Numbered from the stretch's first letter, positions 43,482 through 52,635 are shown. The stretch is 64,000 bases of DNA from Aliiruegeria sabulilitoris (GCF_001558155.1 NZ_LOAS01000003.1:1-64000); one strand, 5' to 3'. Made by a program: numbers and translations. The notes: generated by a model not told the origin, from the letters alone.

Positions 43482-44051
43482 TCAGGGGATGATGCGGCGG
43501 TATTTCGTGCCACCCAGAGTCGCGCCGGCGATCAGCCCCGCCTGTGCAAAGACCATCGCCACGACAGGCTCCAACGTCGTCAGCGTTTCGGCCGAGATAT
43601 TTCCACCCTGGTCTACCAGCGCATATTCCGCATCCGCGCCGACCGACCAGCCGTGCGAGGTTCGGAAATTCGCCAATGCCTCGGGCGTCATGAAGAACAG
43701 CGCATGCGCATATTGCTGCGCGCCGAGCTGGAAGCCGACATTGGCCTGAAGCGCTTCATAATAATCGACGGTCGAGTTCGCGATCCGCAGCGCGCCGGTG
43801 CCATAGCTTCCGCCAACGCCGAACCCCGCCTTGGTTATCAGCGGCATCCACAGCACGCCGGTCGCCTTCGCTTCTAGCTGGGCGGTGCCCGGATAGGTGG
43901 AAAAGAGGAAATTGCGCGTCACGTCAATGCGTTGATCGATCCGGCTTCCGCCTTGCGAGTTCACGCCATTCGCACAGCCTGCAAGGACTGCGGTTCCGGC
44001 CGTGGCCACCGCGAGAAAGCCGCGACGAGAGATGGGATTGCTGTTTTCCAT
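43482..44051 (-). CDS. Tat-type lipoprotein with YSC84/SYLF domain
   Basis: 189 residues. The N terminus has both a twin-arginine pattern (ISRRGFLAVATAG) and a lipobox LAGC (AVLAGCANG), so it is a probable Tat-exported lipoprotein. The YSC84/SYLF lipid-binding domain is seen in VLWMPLITKAGFGVGGSYGTGALR, ALQANVGFQLGAQQYAHALFF and SAETLTTLEPVVAMVFAQAG. In eukaryotes the domain binds phosphoinositides; the bacterial role is not clear. Converges with the DUF3179 gene (17-base gap). Confidence 0.88.
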   Translation of the reverse strand: MENSNPISRRGFLAVATAGTAVLAGCANGVNSQGGSRIDQRIDVTRNFLFSTYPGTAQLEAKATGVLWMPLITKAGFGVGGSYGTGALRIANSTVDYYEALQANVGFQLGAQQYAHALFFMTPEALANFRTSHGWSVGADAEYALVDQGGNISAETLTTLEPVVAMVFAQAGLIAGATLGGTKYRRIIP

Positions 44052-44186
44052 GAGACTGCCCCTGGAACTGCCTGTTTTGCCTTTGCCCGACGCTCAACGG
44101 CCGGTTGAGGGGGTTATACGCGCATGGCGGGGGGGTGTCACGTCATCCATTTCATTTCTTGCAGGACCGGCAAGGCTTCGCCGTCG

Positions 44187-44320
44187 GAACGATCCTGCGG
44201 ATCGTGCCTCGGGCGGAGATATTTTCAAAAAAGTTTAGGCAGCGACGCGCAGATCTTCTTCTGACTTCAAATATCCTGGGGGAAGCGCTCGAGAGAGCGC
44301 GGGGGGCGAGGCCCCCACTT
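44187..44320. repeat. Composite intergenic repeat, copy 3 (mixed orientation)
   Basis: The palindrome ACGATCCTGCGGATCGT (44189-44205) comes first, then GCCTCGGGCGGAGATATTTTC, the reverse of the block in copy 1. CTTCTTCTGACTTCAAATATCCTGGG and the GGGGGGCGAGGCCCCC hairpin follow. With flanking sequence it fills the 373-base gap between the SYLF lipoprotein gene and hemB; no gene is seen there. Confidence 0.75.
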
Positions 44321-44424
44321 TCCGTCCCTTTGTTCTATCTCCAAAATCTGGCCTGGTTCACAGGCCAAGGTGAAGGGTCGGTCGGGCAAGGTCTTCTTCT
44401 TGCGATGTGAATGCCTGCCGGCGT

Positions 44425-45426
44425 CTATCCCTCCTTCAGCAGGCGCGCCACATGCGGCGCGAAATAGGTCAGGATCCCGTCGCATCCGGCCCGTTTGAAG
44501 GCCATAAGGCTCTCCAGCATTGCCTTCTCGCCATCGATCCAGCCATTTCCTTCCGCCGCCGCGATCATCGCGTATTCACCCGAGACCTGGTAGGCGAAAG
44601 TCGGCGCACCGAACATCGTCTTCACCCGCGCACAGATATCGAGATAGGGCATGCCAGGCTTGACCATCACCATGTCGGCCCCCTCGGCGAGGTCGCGCGC
44701 AATCATGCGCATCGCTTCGTCGCTGTTTGCGGGGTCCATCTGGTAGGTCTTCTTGTCACCTGTGAGCGCGCCGCTTGCGCCGACTGCGTCGCGGAACGGC
44801 CCGTAAAAGGCCGAGGCGTATTTCGCGGCGTAGGACATGATCGTAACGTTGCGATGCCCGCCATCTTCCAGTGCCGCACGCATGGCGCCGATCCGTCCGT
44901 CCATCATGTCCGACGGGCCGATGATGTCGGCCCCGGCCTCGGCCTGCGCGAGGGTCATCTTCACCAGCGCCTCGATCGTCTCGTCATTGAGGATCTCGCC
45001 GTCCCGCACGAAACCGTCATGGCCGTTGATGTTATAGGGGTCGAGCGCGACATCGGTCATCACCGCGATGCCCGGCACTTGGCTCTTGATCGCACGAATC
45101 GCCCGGTTGGAGAGGTTCTCCGGGTTCCAGGCTTCCTCGCAGCCCTCGGTCTTCAACGACGGGTCGGTATAGGGAAAGATGCAGATCGCCGGAATGCCGA
45201 GTTCCGCCGCCTCTGCCGCTGCCTCCACCGTCAGGTCCACAGAGCGGCGCATCACGCCGGGCATAGAGGTGACCTCCTCGAGCTGGCCTTCGCCGTCGCG
45301 CACGAAGATCGGCCAGATGAGGTCTTCCCGGCTCAGCCCGTTCTCGCGCACAAGCGCGCGCAGCGGCTCGGATGCGCGCATGCGGCGCGGGCGGGCGGCG
45401 GGAAACGGAGCGATGGTGGGACGCAT
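44425..45426 (-). CDS. hemB: Delta-aminolevulinic acid dehydratase (porphobilinogen synthase)
   Basis: 333 residues from the ATG at 45426. Schiff-base lysines are in MSYAAKYASAFYGPFRDA and VMVKPGMPYLD; SDMMDGRIGAMR and TYQMDPANSDEA are also diagnostic. The metal loop reads MTDVALDPYNINGHDG, without the three cysteines of zinc-dependent enzymes, so it is the Mg- or metal-independent type common in Rhodobacter and Pseudomonas. It condenses two aminolevulinate molecules in heme and tetrapyrrole synthesis. Nearby high demand comes from the multiheme cytochromes. Confidence 0.97.
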   Translation of the reverse strand: MRPTIAPFPAARPRRMRASEPLRALVRENGLSREDLIWPIFVRDGEGQLEEVTSMPGVMRRSVDLTVEAAAEAAELGIPAICIFPYTDPSLKTEGCEEAWNPENLSNRAIRAIKSQVPGIAVMTDVALDPYNINGHDGFVRDGEILNDETIEALVKMTLAQAEAGADIIGPSDMMDGRIGAMRAALEDGGHRNVTIMSYAAKYASAFYGPFRDAVGASGALTGDKKTYQMDPANSDEAMRMIARDLAEGADMVMVKPGMPYLDICARVKTMFGAPTFAYQVSGEYAMIAAAEGNGWIDGEKAMLESLMAFKRAGCDGILTYFAPHVARLLKEG

Positions 45427-45605
45427 GATCTTGCCTTCGAATGTGGTTTTTAGGTCGCACTTCCCGTCAGGTTGCACGGATCGGGCGCTATCTCAAGGGC
45501 GACAAACCGCGCGCGGCCCGAGCGGCTTGCGCCCTCGGAAAAGGAGAGCTAAGCGAATGGCGCTGTCGGTCGTTGACCGCACGGGGCGGAACGGGAGCAA
45601 TTCTG

Positions 45606-46124
45606 GTGCAGGACTGGTATCTGACAGTGTTCGAGCTGATCGACATGCGGTCGTTCTCGAACCTTTGGTACTGGATCGCACTCGCTGTCCTGTGGTCCAC
45701 GTCAAGCCATTGGGTGATCGGGGTGCCTTACGACATGGTCACCCGGGCCAGGCGCCACGGCGGCGAGGCGGAAGCGGATCTCCACGATATCGTTCGCGTC
45801 AACGTGAACCGGATTCTCTTCATCTCTCAAACTGCAGGTATCTGGATCATCGCCTTCGGCAGCTTCGGCCTCACGGTGCTGGCCACGCTCGGATTCTACT
45901 ACCAGATCGAATTCGCCCAGGCCGTCTTCCTGCTGGCCATGCCCATGGGCATCGTGTCCTGGCTCAGCGTCCGCACCGCCCGCAGGATCCACGATGCCGA
46001 CGGCGCCGATCTCTACCGGAAACTGCACTTTCACCGTTTCAGCGTGCAGGTGCTCGGCATGATCTCGATCTTCGTCACCGCCTTCTGGGGCATGTGGCAG
46101 AACATGGCGCATGGGGCCTTCTGA
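45606..46124 (+). CDS. Integral membrane protein (Rhodobacteraceae-type, unknown)
   Basis: 172 residues from a GTG at 45606, chosen for the GGGAG 8 bases upstream; longer in-frame starts at 45441 give an unlikely leader. About four hydrophobic helices: YWIALAVLWSTSSHW, TAGIWIIAFGSFGLTVLATL, AVFLLAMPMGIVSWLS and VQVLGMISIFVTAFWGMW. The N terminus DWYLTVFELIDMRSFSNLWY is distinctive. Relatives are sometimes labelled as a component of the SufBCD complex, but nothing in the sequence or in the neighbours supports that, so I leave the function open. Confidence 0.85.
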   Translation: MQDWYLTVFELIDMRSFSNLWYWIALAVLWSTSSHWVIGVPYDMVTRARRHGGEAEADLHDIVRVNVNRILFISQTAGIWIIAFGSFGLTVLATLGFYYQIEFAQAVFLLAMPMGIVSWLSVRTARRIHDADGADLYRKLHFHRFSVQVLGMISIFVTAFWGMWQNMAHGAF

Positions 46125-46219
46125 GCCCGGTTTCGTGCCAACCCTCCCCGATCCTTGCTTGCACTGAGCGGCTTTCTTCGCCAGCCTCGCGGCTCGGAGC
46201 GGGAGGAGAGAGAGCGGAT

Positions 46220-46642
46220 ATGGACATCGTGATGCAGGGCGCGGATCTTGAAAGCCTGATCGCGGAGGTATTCCCGCAGGTTGCCAATGATTTCAGGGTG
46301 GAAGCGGTCACCGAAGACGGTATTCGCCTGCGCCTGCGGGTTGCCGAGAAGCATCTGCGCCCCGGGGGCACGGTTTCGGGGCCGTCCATCTTCGCGCTGG
46401 CCGATTGCGCGATGTATATGGCGGTGATGAGCCGGATCGGGCCAGAGGCGCTGACCGTGACAACCAGTTGTTCCATCGATTTCATGCGCAAGCCGAAAGC
46501 GGGGCGGGACCTGCTGTGCGACTTGCGGCTGCTGAAGCTCGGCAGGAGCCTTGCCGTGGGCGATTGCCTGATCACCAGAGAGGGGGGCTCGGCGCCAGTT
46601 GCCCGCGCCGCGCTCACCTATTCCATCCCGCCAAGCGGTTAA
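46220..46642 (+). CDS. PaaI-family hotdog thioesterase
   Basis: 140 residues from the ATG at 46220, preceded by GGAGGAGAGAG. The hotdog fold is evident: LRPGGTVSGPSIFALADCAMY (active-site region with the Asp), TTSCSIDFMRKPKAG and GRSLAVGDCLI. The family hydrolyses acyl- or aryl-CoA thioesters. The usual PaaI motif HxxxxHGG is replaced by RPGGTVSG with Asp in the helix, as in many family members. Its stop overlaps the converging YcjF stop in a shared TTAA. Confidence 0.9.
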   Translation: MDIVMQGADLESLIAEVFPQVANDFRVEAVTEDGIRLRLRVAEKHLRPGGTVSGPSIFALADCAMYMAVMSRIGPEALTVTTSCSIDFMRKPKAGRDLLCDLRLLKLGRSLAVGDCLITREGGSAPVARAALTYSIPPSG

Positions 46643-47661
46643 GCTGAAGATCCACCGAAAAGCCCGGCCAGCGCCCGCTTGACGATGGCCGAAACCGAGG
46701 GCCGCTTCAGCCGTGTAAAGGGCAGGGGGCGGCAAACCTCGATTGCGGCGACGCCAACGCGGGCGGTCAGCGCGCCGTTCACAACGCCTTCGCCAAAGCG
46801 GCGCGAGATGCGGCTGAGCAGCCCGCCGCCGGCCACGGACTGGATCAGGTCGTCGCCCACCGCCACCGCGCCCGTGGCGACCAGATGGGTCAAGACGGCG
46901 CGGGTCAGGCGCAGGCTGCCGAGCGTTCCGGAGCGGCCGCCATAGATCTCGCCGATCCGGCGGATCATGCGGACCGTCGACAGCAGCGCGGTTGCGACAT
47001 CGGCCAGCGCCAACGGAACAATGGCGGTGACGGTTGCCACTTGCCGTGCGGCGCTCTCCACCTCGGCCCGCGCCGCGGCATCCAGCGAGGTCAACAACTC
47101 GGCCTCCGCCAACCCGAGCAGGGCATCGGCATCAAACTGCTCGTCGGCACGATCCCGCAGGCGTTGCCGCGGCAGGTCGAGCTCCTTGCGCGAGGCATAG
47201 AGCTTGTTCAGCCGTTCGATGACCGATTGCGCCGCCTTCAGGTCGTTCATGCTCTGTGCGCTGGCGGCATCGCGGTGAATCCGGTCGAGCCGTGCGAGGC
47301 GAAAGAACCCCGCCGCTTCGCGCAGTGCCAACAGCAGGAAAGCCAGCAGCACCGCGCCGAGCAGGCCGAGCGCAAGCGTGCCCAGAAACGTGTTGCGCGC
47401 GAACAGGCTGGTGACGAAGTCCCAGGCCGCGACCGAGGCCGCAAAGGCGATGAAGCTTGCCAGCGCCCCCCAGAAAAGCCGCCCCAGCGGTGAGGACCGC
47501 CGCGTGGCAAGGCGGACCGCGCCCTGCATGGCCTGTCCGCTCGGTGCGATGGCGGCAAGTTCCGGCACTGGCGGCGCCTCGGCCGGGCTGGCGGACGGCC
47601 GGGTCGTCTCTGCGGCCTCATCGATCTCGATCAGAACCGGCCCCTTCGGCGTCTCGCTCAT
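46639..47661 (-). CDS. ycjF: YcjF-type inner-membrane protein (TIGR01620)
   Basis: 340 residues from the ATG at 47661, which has GGAGC 5 bases upstream; ATG 47673 is an alternative. Proline-rich N terminus, two membrane helices (WGALASFIAFAASVAAW and LALGLLGAVLLAFLLLALRE), then a long helical cytoplasmic part (ADALLGLAEAELLTSLDAAA). YcjF and YcjX usually form a stress-response pair; the YcjX gene is directly upstream with a 22-base gap. Biochemical role is unknown. Confidence 0.92.
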   Translation of the reverse strand: MSETPKGPVLIEIDEAAETTRPSASPAEAPPVPELAAIAPSGQAMQGAVRLATRRSSPLGRLFWGALASFIAFAASVAAWDFVTSLFARNTFLGTLALGLLGAVLLAFLLLALREAAGFFRLARLDRIHRDAASAQSMNDLKAAQSVIERLNKLYASRKELDLPRQRLRDRADEQFDADALLGLAEAELLTSLDAAARAEVESAARQVATVTAIVPLALADVATALLSTVRMIRRIGEIYGGRSGTLGSLRLTRAVLTHLVATGAVAVGDDLIQSVAGGGLLSRISRRFGEGVVNGALTARVGVAAIEVCRPLPFTRLKRPSVSAIVKRALAGLFGGSSA

Positions 47662-47683
47662 TTGCCGCTCCATCTTTGCAATG

Positions 47684-49102
47684 TCATTTCAACCGGTCCC
47701 CAAAGAGAAACTCCGCCGCACGGTCGAGCCGGATATGCGGCGGGCCTTCGCCCGGCTTCAGCGTGCCGGGGGCCGGCGCGAAGCGCATCACCGAATAGTC
47801 GCCATCGAGCCAGCGTTCCGCGCCCTCCCGTGCCGGAACCAGCAGGCGCGAGGGGTCTTCCGGCAGCGTTCCGGGGTAGAGAACGGCCTCCTTGCCGCTC
47901 TCCAGCCGCCCGCGCACCATGCCCAGCTCGCGCCCCTCGACGGTGCGGGTTTCCTCCACCGTGGCGCGCAGCGCGGCAATCGCCATCGCGTTGGTGCGGG
48001 CGCCTGCGAAATCGGCCCGGTCGCGTGCCTGGCGCAGCATCGCCTCCATGATCGCGGTCACCTGGCCATGCTGGGTGTGATGGATGTGGTCCGCCTTGGT
48101 CGCGGCAAACAGGATGCGTTCAACCCGCTTCGCGCCGAGCAGGCGCGTCAACCAGGCGTTCCGTCCGGGCCGGAAGGCGCCAAGAATGTCGTTCATCGAG
48201 CGGCCAAGATCTTCGACCGCTTTCGGTCCGGCATGGATGGCGCCGAGCAGGTCGACCAGTACGATCTGCCGGTCGATCCGGGCGAAATGATCGCGGAAGA
48301 AAGGCTTGACCACCTTCGCCTTGTAGCTTTCGTAACGCCGTTCCATCTCGCGGCGCAGCGAGCCGCGTGGCGCGCGGGCCTCTTGCGGGGGCATCGGCGC
48401 AAAAGTCAGCGCGGGCGAGCCGGCCATCTCTCCGGGCATCAGGAACCGCCCCGGCGTGCAATCGGAAAACCCGGCCTCGCGTGCGGCGCCCAAATAGCCG
48501 ATATAAGCCGCGGCCAGTGCCTGGGCTGCGGGCTCGGTAACCTCCGCATCGCCGTCGACCGATTCCAGTGCCTGCAGGAACCCGGCCGCCGAAGGTCGAT
48601 CCGCCGCCCGCTGCAGGATTTCGGAGGACCAGTCGTCGTAGCTGCGCTCCAGCAATTGCAGGTCCAGCAGCCATTCTCCGGGGTAGTCGATGATATCGAG
48701 ATGAATGGTCCGCGGCCCGGAGAAACTGCCCATGAAGCCGCGCGGCTGCACCTTCAGCGACAGCCGCAACTCCGAGACAGCGCTTGTCGGCTGCGGCCAA
48801 TGCGGGGCGGGGCCGGTCAGCGCCGCCAAATGGCTCTCGAAGGCAAAACGCGGCACGGTGTCGTCGGGCTGCGGCTGAAGCCAGGCGCCCACGATCGCCC
48901 CATCCGCCGCCGAAACCAGCCCCGGCATCCGCCCCCGATCCATCAGGTTGGCCACCAGTGAAGTGATGAAAACCGTCTTTCCGGCGCGGGCAAACCCCGT
49001 CACGCCGATCCGAATGACGGGTTCGAACAGGCTTTCGGACAGGGCGGCCGACGCGTCCTCGACCCCCTGCACGATCCCGTCCGCGATACGACCGATAACC
49101 AC
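47684..49102 (-). CDS. ycjX: YcjX-type GTPase-like protein (DUF463)
   Basis: 472 residues from a GTG at 49102 (TTG at 49105 also possible), behind GAGGG; an ATG-led extension to 49264 would run through a copy of the intergenic repeat and is rejected. The P-loop GFARAGKTVFITSLVANLM is at the N terminus, with HLDIIDYPGEWLLDLQLL and IVLVDLLGAIHAGPK as further nucleotide motifs and ILFAATKADHIHHTQH as the specificity region. YcjX proteins are phage-shock/stress associated nucleotide-binding proteins, acting with YcjF. Confidence 0.92.
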   Translation of the reverse strand: MVIGRIADGIVQGVEDASAALSESLFEPVIRIGVTGFARAGKTVFITSLVANLMDRGRMPGLVSAADGAIVGAWLQPQPDDTVPRFAFESHLAALTGPAPHWPQPTSAVSELRLSLKVQPRGFMGSFSGPRTIHLDIIDYPGEWLLDLQLLERSYDDWSSEILQRAADRPSAAGFLQALESVDGDAEVTEPAAQALAAAYIGYLGAAREAGFSDCTPGRFLMPGEMAGSPALTFAPMPPQEARAPRGSLRREMERRYESYKAKVVKPFFRDHFARIDRQIVLVDLLGAIHAGPKAVEDLGRSMNDILGAFRPGRNAWLTRLLGAKRVERILFAATKADHIHHTQHGQVTAIMEAMLRQARDRADFAGARTNAMAIAALRATVEETRTVEGRELGMVRGRLESGKEAVLYPGTLPEDPSRLLVPAREGAERWLDGDYSVMRFAPAPGTLKPGEGPPHIRLDRAAEFLFGDRLK

Positions 49103-49216
49103 CAAACCCTCATTCTCTGTTCGGATCAGACATATGGCGTGCAACCGCCATTGCCTAGGGGGCAAGCCCGTTTCGCGACGACCACCGGAGATCGAGGCAC
49201 CACCATCAGCCGTCAT

Positions 49217-49246
49217 CTTTCCCCAAATACCTCCGCCGGAGGCAGG
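49217..49246. repeat. Composite intergenic repeat, copy 4 (short)
   Basis: TCTTTCCCCAAATACCTCCG and CCGGAGGCAGG: only the block corresponding to AAATATCCCCGCCGGAGGC survives. It lies between the divergent ycjX and truA genes and helps rule out the long ycjX start. Confidence 0.6.
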
Positions 49247-49308
49247 TCGTTCAGCGGCCTTCAAGCCGGCAATGGACAGCGCTTGCCTCAGGCGATATTG
49301 CGCCCATC

Positions 49309-50076
49309 ATGCCCCGCTACGCTTTCAAGATCGAATATGACGGCGCTCCCTTCGCCGGCTGGCAGCGCCAGAAAGACCACCCCTCCGTCCAGCAAGCGGT
49401 GGAGGAAGCGCTTGGCCGGCTGCAATCCCAGCAGCCCATCATCGCGGCCGCTGGGCGGACCGATGCCGGCGTCCATGCACTCGCCCAGGTCGCCCATGCC
49501 GATATGGAGCGCGACTGGGAGCCGTTTCGCCTGTCGGAGGCCCTTAACTACCACCTCAAGCCATTGCCGGTTGCCATCACGGCCATGGCGCGGGCCGGCG
49601 ATGACTGGCATGCGCGCTTCTCGGCGACCGAACGCAGGTATCTCTTTCGACTGCTGAACCGGCGCGCTCCGGCTGCGCTCAGCGCCGGAAAGGTCTGGCA
49701 GGTTTCCGCGCCGCTGGAAGTTGCGCCAATGCAGCAGGCCGCGCGCTTCCTGCTGGGGCGTCACGATTTTACGACATTCCGGGCCTCCGAATGCCAGGCC
49801 GACAGCCCGGTGCGCACCCTGGATCAGCTCGATGTAGAACGGGTGCAGACCCCTCTCGGGCCGGAGATCCACTTTCATGTCCGCGCGCGCTCCTTCCTGC
49901 ACAACCAGGTGCGCAGCTTTGTCGGCACGCTCGAGCGGGTGGGGGCCGGCGCCTGGGAGCCCGAAGATGTGCGCGAGGCACTGGAGGCGCGAGACCGTGC
50001 GGCTTGCGGTCCGGTCTGTCCCCCTCAGGGGCTTTACCTCGCGGGCGTGACCTACATGGACGATCCGTTCGAGTGA
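49309..50076 (+). CDS. truA: tRNA pseudouridine(38-40) synthase
   Basis: 255 residues. The catalytic Asp is in [33 protein letters not shown] at the N terminus and [20 protein letters not shown] at the C terminus are diagnostic. It modifies uridines 38-40 in the anticodon stem of many tRNAs. Monocistronic; a repeat copy and the divergent ycjX lie upstream. Confidence 0.98.
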   Translation: MPRYAFKIEYDGAPFAGWQRQKDHPSVQQAVEEALGRLQSQQPIIAAAGRTDAGVHALAQVAHADMERDWEPFRLSEALNYHLKPLPVAITAMARAGDDWHARFSATERRYLFRLLNRRAPAALSAGKVWQVSAPLEVAPMQQAARFLLGRHDFTTFRASECQADSPVRTLDQLDVERVQTPLGPEIHFHVRARSFLHNQVRSFVGTLERVGAGAWEPEDVREALEARDRAACGPVCPPQGLYLAGVTYMDDPFE

Positions 50077-50286
50077 CGCCCGCGGCGCGGTGATTGTGCA
50101 ATTTTTTGGGGGGGTGCTGTATCCCAAAACCCTGAGATGTTTAAGGAAAAGGGAGATTTCAGGACGTCGATTTCGTCCTCTTTCCAAGAGTGCCCCGGCA
50201 AGCGGCACGATCAGTGACGTCGAGCGCGCGCGTGCGTCTTGGCCTGCCAAAGCAGCTTCTTGTTTCGGAGTGGTCCGTTGAAACGA

Positions 50287-50997
50287 TCAGGCCTGGTTCT
50301 CGGCACTGCGGGTCTTCGGCAGTATCTGCTGCAATATGCCCGCGCCCAGCAGGTAAATGCTGGATAGAACCAATCCCAGGCGCGCCCAACTCTGCGGATC
50401 GAAGGATACCCAGGCCGCCCATGCGGCGCAGATGATCCAGATCATGATCACCGGCAGCGAGATTGCGCGCCAACGACGGGTTCGCACCGGATGGATGAAG
50501 CGCAGGTTGGTGAACATGGCGGCCGAGAGCAGTGCAATGACAATCATGCAGATCCAGACCGGCGGCTTGATGGCAAAGATCACCAGCACGACCATGTTCC
50601 AGCATCCGGGAAAGCCGGAAAACGATTTGTCGGCCGTCTTCATGCCGGTGTAGGCGAAATAGAGTGCCGAGGTGAAGGTGATCACGATCAGGGCGGCCCA
50701 TCCTGTCCAACCCGGCAGGATATCCGAGGCAAAGAGGGCGAAGGCGGGGATGAAGACATAGGTCAGGTAATCGATGATCAGATCGAGCAGCGCGCCATCG
50801 ACCTGCGGTGCATTGGACGAGACATCATATTTTCGCGCAAGCGGTCCGTCGATTCCATCCACCACGAAAGCCGCGACCAGCCAGACGAACATCATAGGCC
50901 AGTCATAGCTTACCGCCGAGATCAGCGAGAGCATGGCCAGAACGGCCCCGGTGGCGGTGAGCAGATGGACAGAATAGGCGCGGTGTTCGGGCTTCAT
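50287..50997 (-). CDS. pcs: Phosphatidylcholine synthase (CDP-alcohol phosphotransferase)
   Basis: 236 residues, about eight helices. The CDP-alcohol motif is FVVDGIDGPLARKYDV, followed by a spaced QVDGALLDLIIDYLTYVF. That variant of DGxxAR...GxxxD...D is the bacterial Pcs type, which makes phosphatidylcholine from CDP-diacylglycerol and free choline in one step. Other Pcs traits: FSGFPGCWNMVVL and FIHPVRTRRWR. The gene stands alone, with a 289-base gap to the convergent truA. Confidence 0.94.
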   Translation of the reverse strand: MKPEHRAYSVHLLTATGAVLAMLSLISAVSYDWPMMFVWLVAAFVVDGIDGPLARKYDVSSNAPQVDGALLDLIIDYLTYVFIPAFALFASDILPGWTGWAALIVITFTSALYFAYTGMKTADKSFSGFPGCWNMVVLVIFAIKPPVWICMIVIALLSAAMFTNLRFIHPVRTRRWRAISLPVIMIWIICAAWAAWVSFDPQSWARLGLVLSSIYLLGAGILQQILPKTRSAENQA

Positions 50998-51154
50998 TCA
51001 TTTCCAATGCCGAATATCGGACGGATTTGCAAACCGGATAGCAAAGGATTTTCGCAGGCGCGGCGAATGCGGAAAACGGCCGGTTCGGCGTTCAGCGCGA
51101 ACAGGGAAGGTGTCGGAGGTAGCCAGAGGGCCGCTCCGACGGTTTTCAAGTGGT

Positions 51155-51568
51155 TCAGGCGTATGAACTTGCGCCCGCGCCGAGGGCGGATTGCGCGTTG
51201 TTGTAGAGCATCTCAGCCATCGCGGAATCGGCCGACAGGTTGAAGCTGCCACCGCCTGCAACGCCTTCGCCGCTCTGCAGAAGGCTCTGGAACAGGTTCG
51301 CGGAATTCGCCGTACTGATCTGCTCGGTGCTCTGCGTGCTCGATCCTTCGGCATCCTCCGGCGGCGGTGGCGGTGGCGGGCGCTTGCCTTGGGTGCTGGC
51401 GGTCTCTTTGGTTGATTGCATGGCTGTGGAGGCCTGAGCGCTGGAAGAGGTTTGCCCGGCCTCTACGCCCTGCGAGAATGCCTGTTGTCCCTGCCCGGAT
51501 GGCGTAGGGTTCATACCGATGGAGTGCAGGGTCATCCCGCTTCCCATACTCGTCATACTTCCAATCAT
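51155..51568 (-). CDS. Hypothetical low-complexity protein with polyproline stretch
   Basis: 137 residues rich in Ser, Gln, Ala and Gly, with a run of seven prolines in the middle (RPPPPPPPEDAEG). AAGGCA precedes the ATG. Predicted unstructured apart from two short helices near the C terminus (ANLFQSLLQSGEG and DSAMAEMLYNNAQSALG). No signal peptide or known domain. Composition recalls flagellar or export-linked small proteins, but there is no such context here; function unknown. Confidence 0.6.
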   Translation of the reverse strand: MIGSMTSMGSGMTLHSIGMNPTPSGQGQQAFSQGVEAGQTSSSAQASTAMQSTKETASTQGKRPPPPPPPEDAEGSSTQSTEQISTANSANLFQSLLQSGEGVAGGGSFNLSADSAMAEMLYNNAQSALGAGASSYA

Positions 51569-51702
51569 GAATTGCCTTTTCGATGTGATGTGGTGCCGGA
51601 GACATCAATCCGCATCGAGGTAAATTCCGACTGAATCCGGACGCGCTGCCCGGCGGGAAAATCAATAAAACAATCCGACAAATTCTTGGGGTGTCATAGC
51701 CT

Positions 51703-52635
51703 TCAGCCCAGCCGTGGATGGGCCTTTTCATAGACTTCCATCAGCCGCTCGGCATCCACGGCGGTGTAGGCCTGCGTGGTCGAGAGGGAGGCATGGCCGA
51801 GCAATTCCTGGATCGCGCGCAGGTCTCCGCCGGCGGCGAGCAGGTGGGTTGCGAAGCTGTGGCGCAGCGCATGCGGGGTGGCCGAGGCGGGCAGGCCAAG
51901 CTGCATCCGGCTGCGCTCCATCACCCTTGCCACAAGCCGCGCATTGAGCCGCCCGCCGCGCTTGCCGCGAAAGAGCGGCGTCCCCGTCTCGGCTGGCCAG
52001 GGGCTGAGCGCGACATAACGGGAGACCGCCTCGCGGGCGGCGGGCAGGACAGGTACGATTCGCTCCTTGCCGCCCTTGCCGCGAATGCGCAGGCCGTCGC
52101 CAAGGGGCAGGCTGTCGGCATCGAGCCCAAGCGCTTCGGAGATCCGCAACCCGCAGCCATAAAGCAGGGTGACGACCGCGACATCGCGGGCGGCGATCCA
52201 TGGTTCCTCCGATTGCAGTTCCACCGTGTCCAGCACCGCCCTCGCGGCGTCTTCGGCCAGCGGACGGGGCAGTTTGCGGCGGTATTTCGGGGCGCGGGCG
52301 GCGAGAATGGCAGTGGCGTCGAACCCGTCACGTTCGGCCATCCAGCCGGCGAAATTCTTCACGGCGGAGAGTTCGCGCGCCAGCGACCGGGCGGCAACAC
52401 CGCGTCCGCGCTCATGCGCCATCCAGGCGCGCATGTCGGAAATGGTCAGCCTTTCCAGCGGCCTCGCGCCGAGGCTCTCGCCGAAATGCCGTGTCAGGAA
52501 CGCGAGGAAACCGGCAAGGTCGCGTTGGTAGGCAGTCAGCGTGTTCTCGGCCACGCCATCGACGGCGTTTAGATGGGCAAGCCAGCGGGACATGGCGTCC
52601 CTCAGCCCGTCGGATATCTGGATCAGCTCAGCCAA
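51703..52635 (-). CDS. xerC: Tyrosine recombinase XerC
   Basis: 310 residues. N-terminal SAM-like domain (LSRWLAHLNAVDGVAEN style: MSRWLAHLNAVDGVAENTLT) and catalytic domain with LLYGCGLRISEALGLD (Arg), HALRHSFATHLLAAGGDLRA (His-x-x-Arg), LLGHASLSTTQAYTAVD with the nucleophile Tyr. It resolves chromosome dimers at dif together with XerD. Overlaps the DUF484 gene by 13 bases at its start, a pairing seen in many proteobacteria. Confidence 0.94.
   Translation of the reverse strand: MAELIQISDGLRDAMSRWLAHLNAVDGVAENTLTAYQRDLAGFLAFLTRHFGESLGARPLERLTISDMRAWMAHERGRGVAARSLARELSAVKNFAGWMAERDGFDATAILAARAPKYRRKLPRPLAEDAARAVLDTVELQSEEPWIAARDVAVVTLLYGCGLRISEALGLDADSLPLGDGLRIRGKGGKERIVPVLPAAREAVSRYVALSPWPAETGTPLFRGKRGGRLNARLVARVMERSRMQLGLPASATPHALRHSFATHLLAAGGDLRAIQELLGHASLSTTQAYTAVDAERLMEVYEKAHPRLG

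Noticed and set aside
45179-46642. 487-codon plus-strand frame reading through the hemB antisense into the thioesterase
   Set aside because: Only the part from 46220 matches a protein family (hotdog thioesterase) and has a ribosome-binding site; the upstream part is antisense to hemB and overlaps the membrane-protein gene.
47684-49264. Longer YcjX start at 49264
   Set aside because: The extra 54 codons contain a copy of the intergenic repeat and have no signal or family similarity; GTG 49102 after GAGGG is better.
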